Part shown: positions 1 through 6,465 of the stretch, piece after piece
Layout of the letters: each line of letters begins with the position of its first letter
How positions within the stretch are numbered: the stretch's first letter is position 1
Source: Trinickia soli
GTDB lineage: Bacteria > Pseudomonadota > Gammaproteobacteria > Burkholderiales > Burkholderiaceae
Assembly: GCF_002879855.1 (NCBI RefSeq)
Contig: NZ_PNYB01000015.1
Coordinates: forward strand, 86,628-150,627
DNA: 64,000 nt
Direction: 5' to 3'
Position numbers and translations under genes: made by a program
Notes under the pieces: generated by a model
What the model saw: the letters and a program-made list of their open reading frames with translations, nothing else
Databases searched by the model: none
Told to the model about the DNA's origin: nothing

Positions 1-541
1 CGCTCGCGAGACGACAGCACCCCGGCGCCAACGCATCATCGATCATCACGGGCCAAGGAGACGTCAGCCGCGCGGAGCAGTACGTGGATGCGTCGGCGGC
101 GCATAAATGCAGGCTGGCGCCCGGCTGTGGGCCTGCCGCTTTCGCAAGCTCATCGCGAACGATGCGTAGCCGCACTTCGGGCTCGATAGCTGCACCGAGG
201 CGGGTCAGCGCAACGGTCAGCACAGCATCGAGCGTCGCCTCGATATGCCGCGTGAGGGAAGCATGCGCGAACCGATATGATTCCTCGAGCGCCCGGGCCC
301 GCGTGATCAACACCAGCTCCGCGTCTTTCTCGCGAGCGCGCCGGGCCGCTGCCGCGCCGGCATCAATGGATGATGCCGTTTGTCGCGCATGCGCCACCAT
401 CGCGGCGGCAGCCCGACGAGCGCGCTCGACGGCGGCTGCGACGTCACGCAGCTGCCGGACCTCGTCGTATCGGTAGACAAGCCGGGTGGGTTTTACGTCG
501 TCGTCGGACGACAACGCAATGCGTCTCGCGGTGAAGCTCAT
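1..541 (-). CDS. sctL: T3SS stator protein SctL (HrpE/YscL family), C-terminus cut by window edge
   Basis: Partial gene of at least 180 codons, read leftwards off the window start. The ATG at 541 overlaps the sctK stop as ATGA, so the two are translationally coupled. The N-terminus (MSFTARRIALSSDD) is followed by an Ala/Arg/Glu-rich helical stretch and then a mixed alpha/beta part. This is the usual plan of SctL/FliH stators, which link the ATPase SctN to the cytoplasmic SctQ-SctK platform. Its place after sctI-sctJ-sctK is where hrpE sits in Hrp1-type clusters. The call rests mainly on position plus the N-terminal pattern; the end is not visible. Confidence 0.75.
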   Translation of the reverse strand, partial: MSFTARRIALSSDDDVKPTRLVYRYDEVRQLRDVAAAVERARRAAAAMVAHARQTASSIDAGAAAARRAREKDAELVLITRARALEESYRFAHASLTRHIEATLDAVLTVALTRLGAAIEPEVRLRIVRDELAKAAGPQPGASLHLCAADASTYCSARLTSPWPVMIDDALAPGCCRLAS

Positions 542-1242
542 TTCGTGCAGCCGGCGGCCGACTCGGTGCAACAGTGTCTTATCACGGCGCTGCAGATCGA
601 CAGGCATCGGCGTGTGTGGATCGATTCGATCAAGAGCGGATGTGCAGTGGCGTGGGCGTTCGACGGGATCGAACACCTCGCGTCGCCGGCCTCGGTCGCC
701 CCGTTCAACCCGTTCGATGTGCCTGCTGCGCCCCAAGGACCCGACGCGCCGGGCACCTCGGGCGGCGCCAGCATTGCGAATCGAGCCGCGGCAGGAGGCC
801 AATCGTTGCGGGCCATGGTACTCAGTACTGCCACCCCGCACGCATGCGAGAGCGATGGATCGCGCGAAGGCGCAACCACACTGGCATGCAAGCAATTGGC
901 GTCGCGGTACCGGAGCGCTTGCCTCAACCATCGATCGGCCGGGTCGGCGCATGCGAGTGTTACCGCCGCACCGCTCCGCAGCAACGCGAGATGCCCCAGC
1001 ACTCGCACCACGCCGTGGACGATGTCAGGAGGCGCATGGACAAGGGTGATCCATCGCTCGTCGGAAGGTGCCGACCACCGTTTCGGTAGGCTGAAGCAAT
1101 CAGCCCACCCGCTGTAAAACAGCCGCGCAGCGTAGCGATCGAGGTCGCTCCTCGGGGCGCCATATCGATCATGCCACCCGGGCGCGGCCCAACGCCATGA
1201 CTCCGACCAAAACAGGGGAACTGCCTCAACCAGCGCTTGCAT
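538..1242 (-). CDS. sctK: T3SS sorting-platform protein SctK (HrpD-like)
   Basis: A 234-aa cytosolic protein starting MQALVEAVPLFWSESWRWAA. Trp-rich and with no membrane segment, it fits SctK/HrpD, the adaptor joining the sorting platform to SctD. The ATG at 1242 was chosen because GGAGG lies 5 nt upstream; an in-frame ATG at 1257 is possible but its ribosome site abuts the codon. The start overlaps the end of sctJ by 17 nt and the stop overlaps the sctL start, giving a tight J-K-L string. SctK proteins are poorly conserved, so the call depends strongly on position between sctJ and sctL. Confidence 0.75.
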   Translation of the reverse strand: MQALVEAVPLFWSESWRWAAPGWHDRYGAPRSDLDRYAARLFYSGWADCFSLPKRWSAPSDERWITLVHAPPDIVHGVVRVLGHLALLRSGAAVTLACADPADRWLRQALRYRDANCLHASVVAPSRDPSLSHACGVAVLSTMARNDWPPAAARFAMLAPPEVPGASGPWGAAGTSNGLNGATEAGDARCSIPSNAHATAHPLLIESIHTRRCLSICSAVIRHCCTESAAGCTK

Positions 1243-2062
1243 GCCTGCCTCCGCCATCTCCCTTTGGATCGTCTTCGCTTTGCCTTGCGCTTTGGCCGTT
1301 GCCTGGCGCCGCGGTTTTCCCTCCGGTTGTCCGTAGGCGGGACACACGACGCCGCAGTCGCTCACCGAAGTAGCCGAGCGCCACGGCTGCGCACACGAGA
1401 GCGACCCACCACGCCGTGGGCCTCGCGGCGCCCTTTCGCACCACGGCGCCTGCGGGCGCGACCGGCTGCTCGGGCACAAGTAAGACCGTTATGCGACGAT
1501 CGTCCTCGCCAGCGAGCCCGGGCGCACCGTTCTTGACGAGCCGGGCAATGCCCGGCATGAGCGGCGCCAGATCTACGCCGGCGCGATGTTTGAGCAGGAC
1601 CGAAGCCGAGGCCGGCGCAAGAGGCGCGCCAGGCGATGGGCGCTCCGAGGGGACGACCCGCACGCGCGCCGCTGTGACGCCATCGATGTCCATCAGCGTT
1701 GCTTCCAGTTCGCGTTCGATCGAATGGATACGACGCGCGCGCTCTTCAAGCGGAGTCGGCGCAATGCCGCGCTTTCCCAACGCCTCGTCGACGCTTGGAC
1801 GATCCGGTCGCAACAACCCGACCTCGTGCAGCGCCCGCATGGCGCGCGGGATTTCGAAATCGGCCACGTAGAGCATGACGCCGGTCTTCTCCGCCTTGCG
1901 TTCGACGTCGATACCGTGACTGCCGAGCACCGCTTCGATTTCGCTGGCTTTGCGTACGTCGGAAGCCAGATGCAACTGCACTTTCCGTTCGCAACCCGAT
2001 AACGCAACGATTGCGACAACCATCAACAGGCCGTTCAGCGCGGCGCCCGCTCTGCGTCTCAT
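1226..2062 (-). CDS. sctJ: T3SS inner-membrane ring lipoprotein SctJ (HrcJ/YscJ)
   Basis: A 278-aa secreted lipoprotein. A signal peptide ends in the lipobox LSGC with Cys24 as the lipidated residue. Next come the two ring-building motifs of the YscJ/FliF family, with a middle segment similar to RARRIHSIERELEATLMDID (about residues 107-126). A second membrane segment (AWWVALVCAAVALGYF) lies near the C-terminus, followed by a basic tail, as is normal for SctJ. It forms the inner ring of the basal body with SctD. It sits 10 nt after sctI and overlaps sctK. Confidence 0.93.
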   Translation of the reverse strand: MRRRAGAALNGLLMVVAIVALSGCERKVQLHLASDVRKASEIEAVLGSHGIDVERKAEKTGVMLYVADFEIPRAMRALHEVGLLRPDRPSVDEALGKRGIAPTPLEERARRIHSIERELEATLMDIDGVTAARVRVVPSERPSPGAPLAPASASVLLKHRAGVDLAPLMPGIARLVKNGAPGLAGEDDRRITVLLVPEQPVAPAGAVVRKGAARPTAWWVALVCAAVALGYFGERLRRRVSRLRTTGGKTAAPGNGQSARQSEDDPKGDGGGRHASAG

Positions 2063-2072
2063 ATCGAAGGAT

Positions 2073-2498
2073 TCAGGCCGCAGTGGCCAACTGCCGCAGC
2101 GCGCCAGCCGTCACGCCGACGAGCTTCGCGCTCCACATGACGCTCATGTTGTACGACGCCATCGCGCGCGCCTGGCGATGCATATTCGCCGCGAGGGTTG
2201 GCAGATCAGGCCGCGCGGCCCAAGCGGCGCCGATGTCCTCCGACCGCGCCTGCGCCTCCACCCGGTGACGCGCCACGGCGTCGAGTTGTCGTGCGAGCGC
2301 ACTGAGCGTCGAGCCGCTCGAGCCCATCGCCCAAGCCTCGCTGCCGCCGAACGAAGGCGGCAGGCCGTGCTCCCGCGCACTGGCCAGTGCAACGGCAAAC
2401 GTCGCGCCCGGGTAATCCGATTCCGATGTCGCGCCATAGAGCGCCCCACTCGTTCGCCCGATGGTTGGCAACATCGCTTCAGTACTCCCTTCGATCAT
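2073..2498 (-). CDS. sctI: T3SS inner rod protein SctI (HrpB-like)
   Basis: A 141-aa protein beginning MIEGSTEAMLPTIG. The N-terminal half is Ser/Gly/Ala-rich and without clear structure. The C-terminal half is helical and ends SAKLVGVTAGALRQLATAA, the expected pattern of the SctI rod, where the last helix packs beneath the needle (K-x-V-x7-L-x2-L). The start overlaps the stop of the preceding small gene (ATGA) and the gene lies directly before sctJ, the standard hrpB-hrcJ order. Longer upstream reading in frame is Cys/Arg-rich and unlike protein, so it was left out. Confidence 0.8.
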   Translation of the reverse strand: MIEGSTEAMLPTIGRTSGALYGATSESDYPGATFAVALASAREHGLPPSFGGSEAWAMGSSGSTLSALARQLDAVARHRVEAQARSEDIGAAWAARPDLPTLAANMHRQARAMASYNMSVMWSAKLVGVTAGALRQLATAA

Positions 2499-2695
2499 GG
2501 CCGCAGTTGCTGTCCGATGTTTCGCAGCGCGTTGACGAGTTCGTTCTTCGCATGCCCCTGAATGAACGCCAACGCGTACGCGGCATCCACGTGCCGCTTC
2601 TCCTGTGCAAATGTCATTCCGGCGTGCGCCGCCCACTGCGCCGCAACCCCCTGCTGCGCCACGCGCGTGGCGAAACCATCTGGCCTTTCGATCAT
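2495..2695 (-). CDS. Small helical T3SS-associated protein, unknown
   Basis: A 66-aa protein (MIERPDGFATRVAQQGV to NALRNIGQQLRP) with no signal peptide or membrane segment; predicted mostly helical from its Ala/Gln/Leu content. An ATG two codons upstream (2701) is possible, but AAAGG is better spaced for 2695. It sits between the pilin gene and sctI, coupled to sctI by ATGA. In P. syringae this slot holds the harpin hrpZ, which this protein does not resemble in size. Its C-terminal NELVNALRNIG recalls small needle or chaperone helices, but I do not assign a function. Confidence 0.65.
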   Translation of the reverse strand: MIERPDGFATRVAQQGVAAQWAAHAGMTFAQEKRHVDAAYALAFIQGHAKNELVNALRNIGQQLRP

Positions 2696-2756
2696 GTTCA
2701 TTGCCTTTCGCGAACGGGCGCAATCGTGTCGCGCCCGTTGACCTGCGGGTGACACG

Positions 2757-3083
2757 TTAGAAGTGAATGCCTTGCGCAGCTTTGATGCTGGCGTTCTGAG
2801 CTTTGGCTCCCGAATCGAGATGGCCGCTTGCAATGCTGTTCGCCGTATCGGTCATCATCTTTTGGATGTTGGCCTCGGTCTGCATCTCCATTGCCCTCAA
2901 CTGCATCGCCTCCTGCCGTTTCAGGACGCGCTCCATCTGATTGACTCCCGAGCCGCCGGGCGAGCCTGCCGCGTCCGGCGCCGCCGCGTCCGACGAACCG
3001 GACAGCGCCGACACGACCGACGAAGCAAGCGTTGCAAGCGAACTCACCGCGTACATCGCGGGAACTACGGCTGCCATGGTCAT
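2757..3083 (-). CDS. sctF: Putative T3SS pilin/needle subunit SctF, HrpA-like
   Basis: A 108-aa first gene of the leftward T3SS operon. The start at 3083 has GGGAG 7 nt upstream. The N-terminal third is hydrophobic and Ala/Ser-rich (MTMAAVVPAMYAVSSLATLA), followed by a Gly/Pro linker. A long amphipathic helix rich in Gln, Met and Glu follows, with a C-terminal end KAQNASIKAAQGIHF. From memory, HrpA of P. syringae has similar length (about 113 aa), the same hydrophobic-to-helical layout and a similar ending (ATNAKGISY). HrpA proteins diverge strongly, so position before sctI-J-K-L is key support. A promoter-like box lies 78 nt upstream. Confidence 0.72.
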   Translation of the reverse strand: MTMAAVVPAMYAVSSLATLASSVVSALSGSSDAAAPDAAGSPGGSGVNQMERVLKRQEAMQLRAMEMQTEANIQKMMTDTANSIASGHLDSGAKAQNASIKAAQGIHF

Positions 3084-3161
3084 GAGAGGACTCCCTTTTT
3101 TTGCCGCTGTTTGAACTGGCACTCTTCCGCGGCCTCAACGTCGCACGCCGGAATTGCCGAC

Positions 3162-3189
3162 TTAGTAACGGCGACCTCGCCGCGGTTCC
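3162..3189 (-). promoter_or_regulatory. Candidate Hrp-type ECF sigma promoter of the sctF-sctL operon
   Basis: On the minus strand GGAACCG, a 12-nt spacer, then CGTTACTAA. HrpL boxes are known as GGAACC-N15/16-CCACNNA. Here the -35 half is perfect and the -10 half reads TTAC-TA-A at a 15-nt spacing. The same two halves, one nt further apart, stand before sctV, so the pair is unlikely to be chance. The box ends 78 nt before the pilin start codon. Confidence 0.6.
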
Positions 3190-3222
3190 GTTTCTTCGGC
3201 CGAAAACGATGCGACCTTCGCA

Positions 3223-3250
3223 GCAACCTGGCCCGCGGACCCTCCACACG
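3223..3250 (+). promoter_or_regulatory. Weak candidate sigma box before the ECF sigma operon
   Basis: On the plus strand GCAACC, 15 nt, then CCACACG, close to the textbook HrpL box (GGAACC-N15/16-CCACNNA) with two mismatches. It lies 45 nt before the sigma gene. It does not carry the CGTTACTRA half seen at the two better boxes, so it may be chance. Confidence 0.25.
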
Positions 3251-3294
3251 TTACGTCGTCTGATTTTTTTCCCATGACGATTCAGTGAGCCCGA

Positions 3295-3900
3295 ATGTCC
3301 CGATCATGCGTGAATCGCCATCCCAAGAGTTTCGATCCGAACATGATTTCGACGCGCTCGAATGCGGTCCCATCGGTCGCCGCTGCGGATCGGTCCATAG
3401 AATTCGATGACTGGTACCGCGCGCACGGCCGCGCGATCTACCGTTTCATTGCCCGTCGCGTGCGCAGCGCCGAAGATGCCGAGGACATTCTGCAATCCAC
3501 CTATCTGGGTGCCTGGGAAAATCGCATGTCGTATCGGGGCACTGCTCAGCCCAAGACATGGTTGACCGCCATCGCGCTCAACGTCGTTCGCAATCACGTG
3601 GGCCGTGCGTCCGATTACCGCTTCGTAATCGAGCGATTCGACGATCACGAAAACGAACTGGTCGATACCCGCGCGCCCGATCGCTGCATGTCGGTCAAGC
3701 AAACGTTCCTGCGGTTCCTCGAATTCGCACAGTCGCTATCGGTCGAGCAGCAGCGAATGCTCGAGCTGTTGTTCATCGATAACGTCAGCTATGTCGAGGT
3801 GGCGGCGATACTGGGAATTCCGGTCGGCACCGTCCGCTCGCGCCTGTCTCGCCTGCGCTCGAAGCTGGATAGGCACTTCGAGCGGACAGGCGGCCCGTGA
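3295..3900 (+). CDS. ECF sigma-70 family factor, HrpL-like T3SS regulator
   Basis: A 201-aa sigma factor with only regions 2 and 4. Region 2 covers about residues 40-105 (YRFIARRVRSAEDAEDILQS, then KTWLTAIALNVVRNHVGR). Region 4 covers about residues 140-195, with a helix-turn-helix in VEVAAILGIPVGTVRSRLSR. It heads the rightward T3SS operon, so it most likely directs transcription of the T3SS genes as HrpL does in Pseudomonas and Erwinia. No anti-sigma gene is recognised beside it. The start is uncertain: ATG at 3295 or 3343, neither with a good ribosome site. The core domains begin after both. Confidence 0.85.
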   Translation: MSRSCVNRHPKSFDPNMISTRSNAVPSVAAADRSIEFDDWYRAHGRAIYRFIARRVRSAEDAEDILQSTYLGAWENRMSYRGTAQPKTWLTAIALNVVRNHVGRASDYRFVIERFDDHENELVDTRAPDRCMSVKQTFLRFLEFAQSLSVEQQRMLELLFIDNVSYVEVAAILGIPVGTVRSRLSRLRSKLDRHFERTGGP

Positions 3901-3952
3901 TGCGCCTGGGTCCCCATTCCCGTCCTTGTCAGAACCAGTCCACTCCAGCCCG

Positions 3953-4159
3953 ATGACACCACCACTCGCCGAAACGCAGTTGCTCAACGCGCTACGCCAT
4001 GCCGAACACATCCGTCGCACGATGTCGCCCGCCGATCCTTCGCGGTGGCAAGCGTATGTCGAGTCTTTGCGCGGCGTCTCGCTGGCAAACTGGAGCGCAA
4101 CGACCGACCTGCAGATGCGATTCGCATTGGTGCGTACGATCATCAACGAAATCCGATGA
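3953..4159 (+). CDS. Small T3SS-associated protein of unknown function
   Basis: A 68-aa protein (MTPPLAETQLLNALRHAEHI to RFALVRTIINEIR) lying between the sigma gene and sctC. Its stop overlaps the sctC start (ATGATG at 4156), which suggests coupling. It is helical, soluble and without Cys. Small genes are common next to hrcC (for example hrpG, hrpT, hrpV in P. syringae), where they act as chaperones, pilotins or regulators. This one has no lipobox, so it is not a pilotin. I cannot match it to a family. Confidence 0.6.
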   Translation: MTPPLAETQLLNALRHAEHIRRTMSPADPSRWQAYVESLRGVSLANWSATTDLQMRFALVRTIINEIR

Positions 4160-5676
4160 TGGTCGTGTCGCTACGGATGCTCCTGTTCCGTCTATTGCTG
4201 GCCGGTCTTTGCGCGTTCGCTCCGCTCGGCACGGCGAGCGCGATGGCGCAGAGCAGCGACCCGCTGGCCGCGCCCTACGCGCTCGACGCGTCGAATCAGC
4301 GCATTCGCGACGTTCTGCATCGCTTCGCGGCCGATCACGGTCTGGCGCTGCGCATCGAGCCAGGCGCACAACGCGATTGGAGGCCCGCAAGGCTCGACGG
4401 GTGGGTGCGCGGCGAAACCGGTCGCGCCTTCCTCGAGCAACTCGCGCGCGCTCATCGCTTTTCATGGTTTGCTGCGGATCGAAGGTTGTACATCGGTTCG
4501 GCACACGATTCGTCCGTCGAGCGCATCCCTCTCGGTGGCACGCGCGCCGATAGCGCACGCGCCGCGCTGAAAGCGGTCGGCATCTACGAAGACCGGTTCG
4601 GTTGGGGCGAGCTCGACGGGCAAGACGCCGTTCTGGTGGGGGGGCCCGGTGCTTATCGGGCGCTTGTACGCCGTTTCATCGCGGGGCATGCGAAGGCTCA
4701 GCGCGCGGCAACGGAACCCGAAGCGATGATTTTCCCGCTGCGGTACGCGAAAGCCGGCGACGACCCGCCCACGGGTTCCGGCTCGACGCGTCGGCCAGGC
4801 GTCGCCGCCCTGCTTCGGGAGTTGCTCGCACCGGGCACCGCCGTTAGTCAGCCAGCCTTCATCCTGCCGGCCGAATCGGAGGTTGTCCCGCCGCTGCCCT
4901 CTGTGATGCCTTCGCTCACCCAGTGGGCCGGGTACGCACCGCCCCGCTCCCAGTCCGTGCCCGCAACAGCCCGGCCGCGCGAGGCGAATCAAGCGGCCGC
5001 ATCGGCGATCTCGCCGGTGGGAATTGTCGCCGACGACGCCACCAACTCTGTCATCGTCTGGGCCGAGCGCAGTTGGCGAGCCGATATTGAGCGGCTCATC
5101 GATGCGCTTGATCGTCCCGCGGCGCTTGTCTCGATCGACATCCTCGTCATCGAATCGGATTCAAACACCGTCATGGCACTCACCGCCGCGAGCGAAGACA
5201 ACGAGGCAGGATCCGTCGCGAATCCTTCGCCGTTTGCGAACCGGATCGCCCAGGCCGTTGCCGGGCAGCGCGTGCGCGTGCTCAATCGTCAAACGCTCGT
5301 CGGCCGCATGAACACGCACACGGTCCTCGCGATCGGCGCCGAGGCTTCGCATACCGGCGCGCCCGCGGACAAGGCCGACAGCGAGCAGGCCAACGGGCGC
5401 AGTGGCCATCGCGGTGACCGCCTCGACCTGACCGCCCGCATCGTGCCCGCGGCAGGCGAGGGCCAGCGCACGACCGCCATCGCCGTGGACGTCGACCTCC
5501 TGATGGCTCAGCCGACGGGGCTGCCCGGGCAAATATGGGCTAACACGAGCAGCGTCAAATTCGAGACCTCCGTGACGCTCGAAGACGGCGCTCAACCACG
5601 ATTGATCGCAAGCTATCCCGTTGCGACTGCACGTGCCGAGCAACGCGCCATTTTCATCAGCGCCAAGGCGCTCTAA
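4156..5676 (+). CDS. sctC: T3SS outer-membrane secretin SctC (HrcC), short
   Basis: A 506-aa protein with a signal peptide (MMVVSLRMLLFRLLLAGLCA, cut probably after ASAMA). N0/N1-type domains follow (residues about 35-190), then a Pro-rich linker and an N2/N3-like repeat (GIVADDATNSVIVWAERSW; DIERLIDALDRPAALVSIDI). The secretin domain begins near residue 375 but is small. It keeps an RVRVLNRQTLVGRMNTH strand and a VTLEDGAQPRLIASYP strand. It lacks the G-D-I-P-x-L-G type motif that normally closes the barrel domain, and ends about 20 residues later. Usual SctC proteins have 550-700 residues. It would form the outer-membrane channel; whether this form can oligomerise normally is open. Confidence 0.85.
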   Translation: MMVVSLRMLLFRLLLAGLCAFAPLGTASAMAQSSDPLAAPYALDASNQRIRDVLHRFAADHGLALRIEPGAQRDWRPARLDGWVRGETGRAFLEQLARAHRFSWFAADRRLYIGSAHDSSVERIPLGGTRADSARAALKAVGIYEDRFGWGELDGQDAVLVGGPGAYRALVRRFIAGHAKAQRAATEPEAMIFPLRYAKAGDDPPTGSGSTRRPGVAALLRELLAPGTAVSQPAFILPAESEVVPPLPSVMPSLTQWAGYAPPRSQSVPATARPREANQAAASAISPVGIVADDATNSVIVWAERSWRADIERLIDALDRPAALVSIDILVIESDSNTVMALTAASEDNEAGSVANPSPFANRIAQAVAGQRVRVLNRQTLVGRMNTHTVLAIGAEASHTGAPADKADSEQANGRSGHRGDRLDLTARIVPAAGEGQRTTAIAVDVDLLMAQPTGLPGQIWANTSSVKFETSVTLEDGAQPRLIASYPVATARAEQRAIFISAKAL

Positions 5677-5700
5677 GACAACGCTAGCGCGCAAGCACCC

Positions 5701-6465
5701 ATGCTCGAACTCCGGATTCTTACTGGTCTACACCGCGGCGCCGCGCTTCCGCTCGACGGCGACGAACTGCGTATCGGCAGCGGCGGCCAAAACGATTTGA
5801 TATTGCTCGATCCGGGTATGCCGGAACATGCGGGGATTCTCGAACAATCCGGCGATTCGACATGGCAGTTTCGCTCCCTCACAGTCGCCAACAGGCGCGG
5901 CGCATCGGCCGAGGCCGCCCACACCACGGTCGCCGCCGGTGCGCGATGGTTCGCCGGCCCGGTGTTGATCGGCTGCGATGAGGAAAACGCGCCCTGGCCT
6001 TCCGCTGCCACTCACGCGAGCACGCGACCATCGGCCAAGCGCCCGTTCTCGTTGCGGACGAAGACCGATGCCGCCCTTTTGGCGACAGCGCTGGCAGCGT
6101 TGGCAGCCGTGCTCGCCATGCAAGCACTGGGCGGGCAGTCCACGGCCGATCCCGAGCACCACACGGCGAGCGCACCGGCCGGGCAACCGGTCGGCGACGC
6201 GCGACATGTGACAGAGCCGTCCGTTGGCCAGGCCTCCGACCCGCAGCGCGAGCGCGTGGTCACAGGACTCGTCTATCCCGATCAATCCATCAAACGCCCC
6301 CCGTTCGCTATCCGCAGTGCAAGCAGCGGGCCTTACGGCTTTATCGTGACTGACGACGATCGCATTCTGATGCCGGGCAGCCGCTGGCAATCCTTCACGC
6401 TCGTGCGCATCGAACCGGGACGCGCCGTCTTTACGGGCCCCTACGCCGCGGAGTTGACATGGTGA
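5701..6465 (+). CDS. sctD: T3SS inner-membrane ring protein SctD with FHA domain (HrpQ-like)
   Basis: A 254-aa single-pass membrane protein. The N-terminal cytoplasmic FHA domain (about residues 1-95) has LRIGSGGQNDLILLDPGMP, the fold that contacts SctK. One membrane helix lies near residues 122-142 (DAALLATALAALAAVLAMQA), followed by a periplasmic part of about 110 residues. SctD proteins usually exceed 350 residues because they hold three ring-building domains outside the membrane; here there is room for about one. It ends overlapping the sctN start (ATGGTGA). Its place between sctC and sctN agrees with hrpQ in Hrp systems. Confidence 0.85.
   Translation: MLELRILTGLHRGAALPLDGDELRIGSGGQNDLILLDPGMPEHAGILEQSGDSTWQFRSLTVANRRGASAEAAHTTVAAGARWFAGPVLIGCDEENAPWPSAATHASTRPSAKRPFSLRTKTDAALLATALAALAAVLAMQALGGQSTADPEHHTASAPAGQPVGDARHVTEPSVGQASDPQRERVVTGLVYPDQSIKRPPFAIRSASSGPYGFIVTDDDRILMPGSRWQSFTLVRIEPGRAVFTGPYAAELTW

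Noticed and set aside
1237..2019. Plus-strand frames opposite sctJ
   Set aside because: Shadow translations rich in Arg and Ser; sctJ has a lipobox and full family pattern.
3150..3176. GGAATT start of a possible plus-strand sigma box for the sigma operon
   Set aside because: No matching -10 half at 15-16 nt; overlaps the better minus-strand box by chance.
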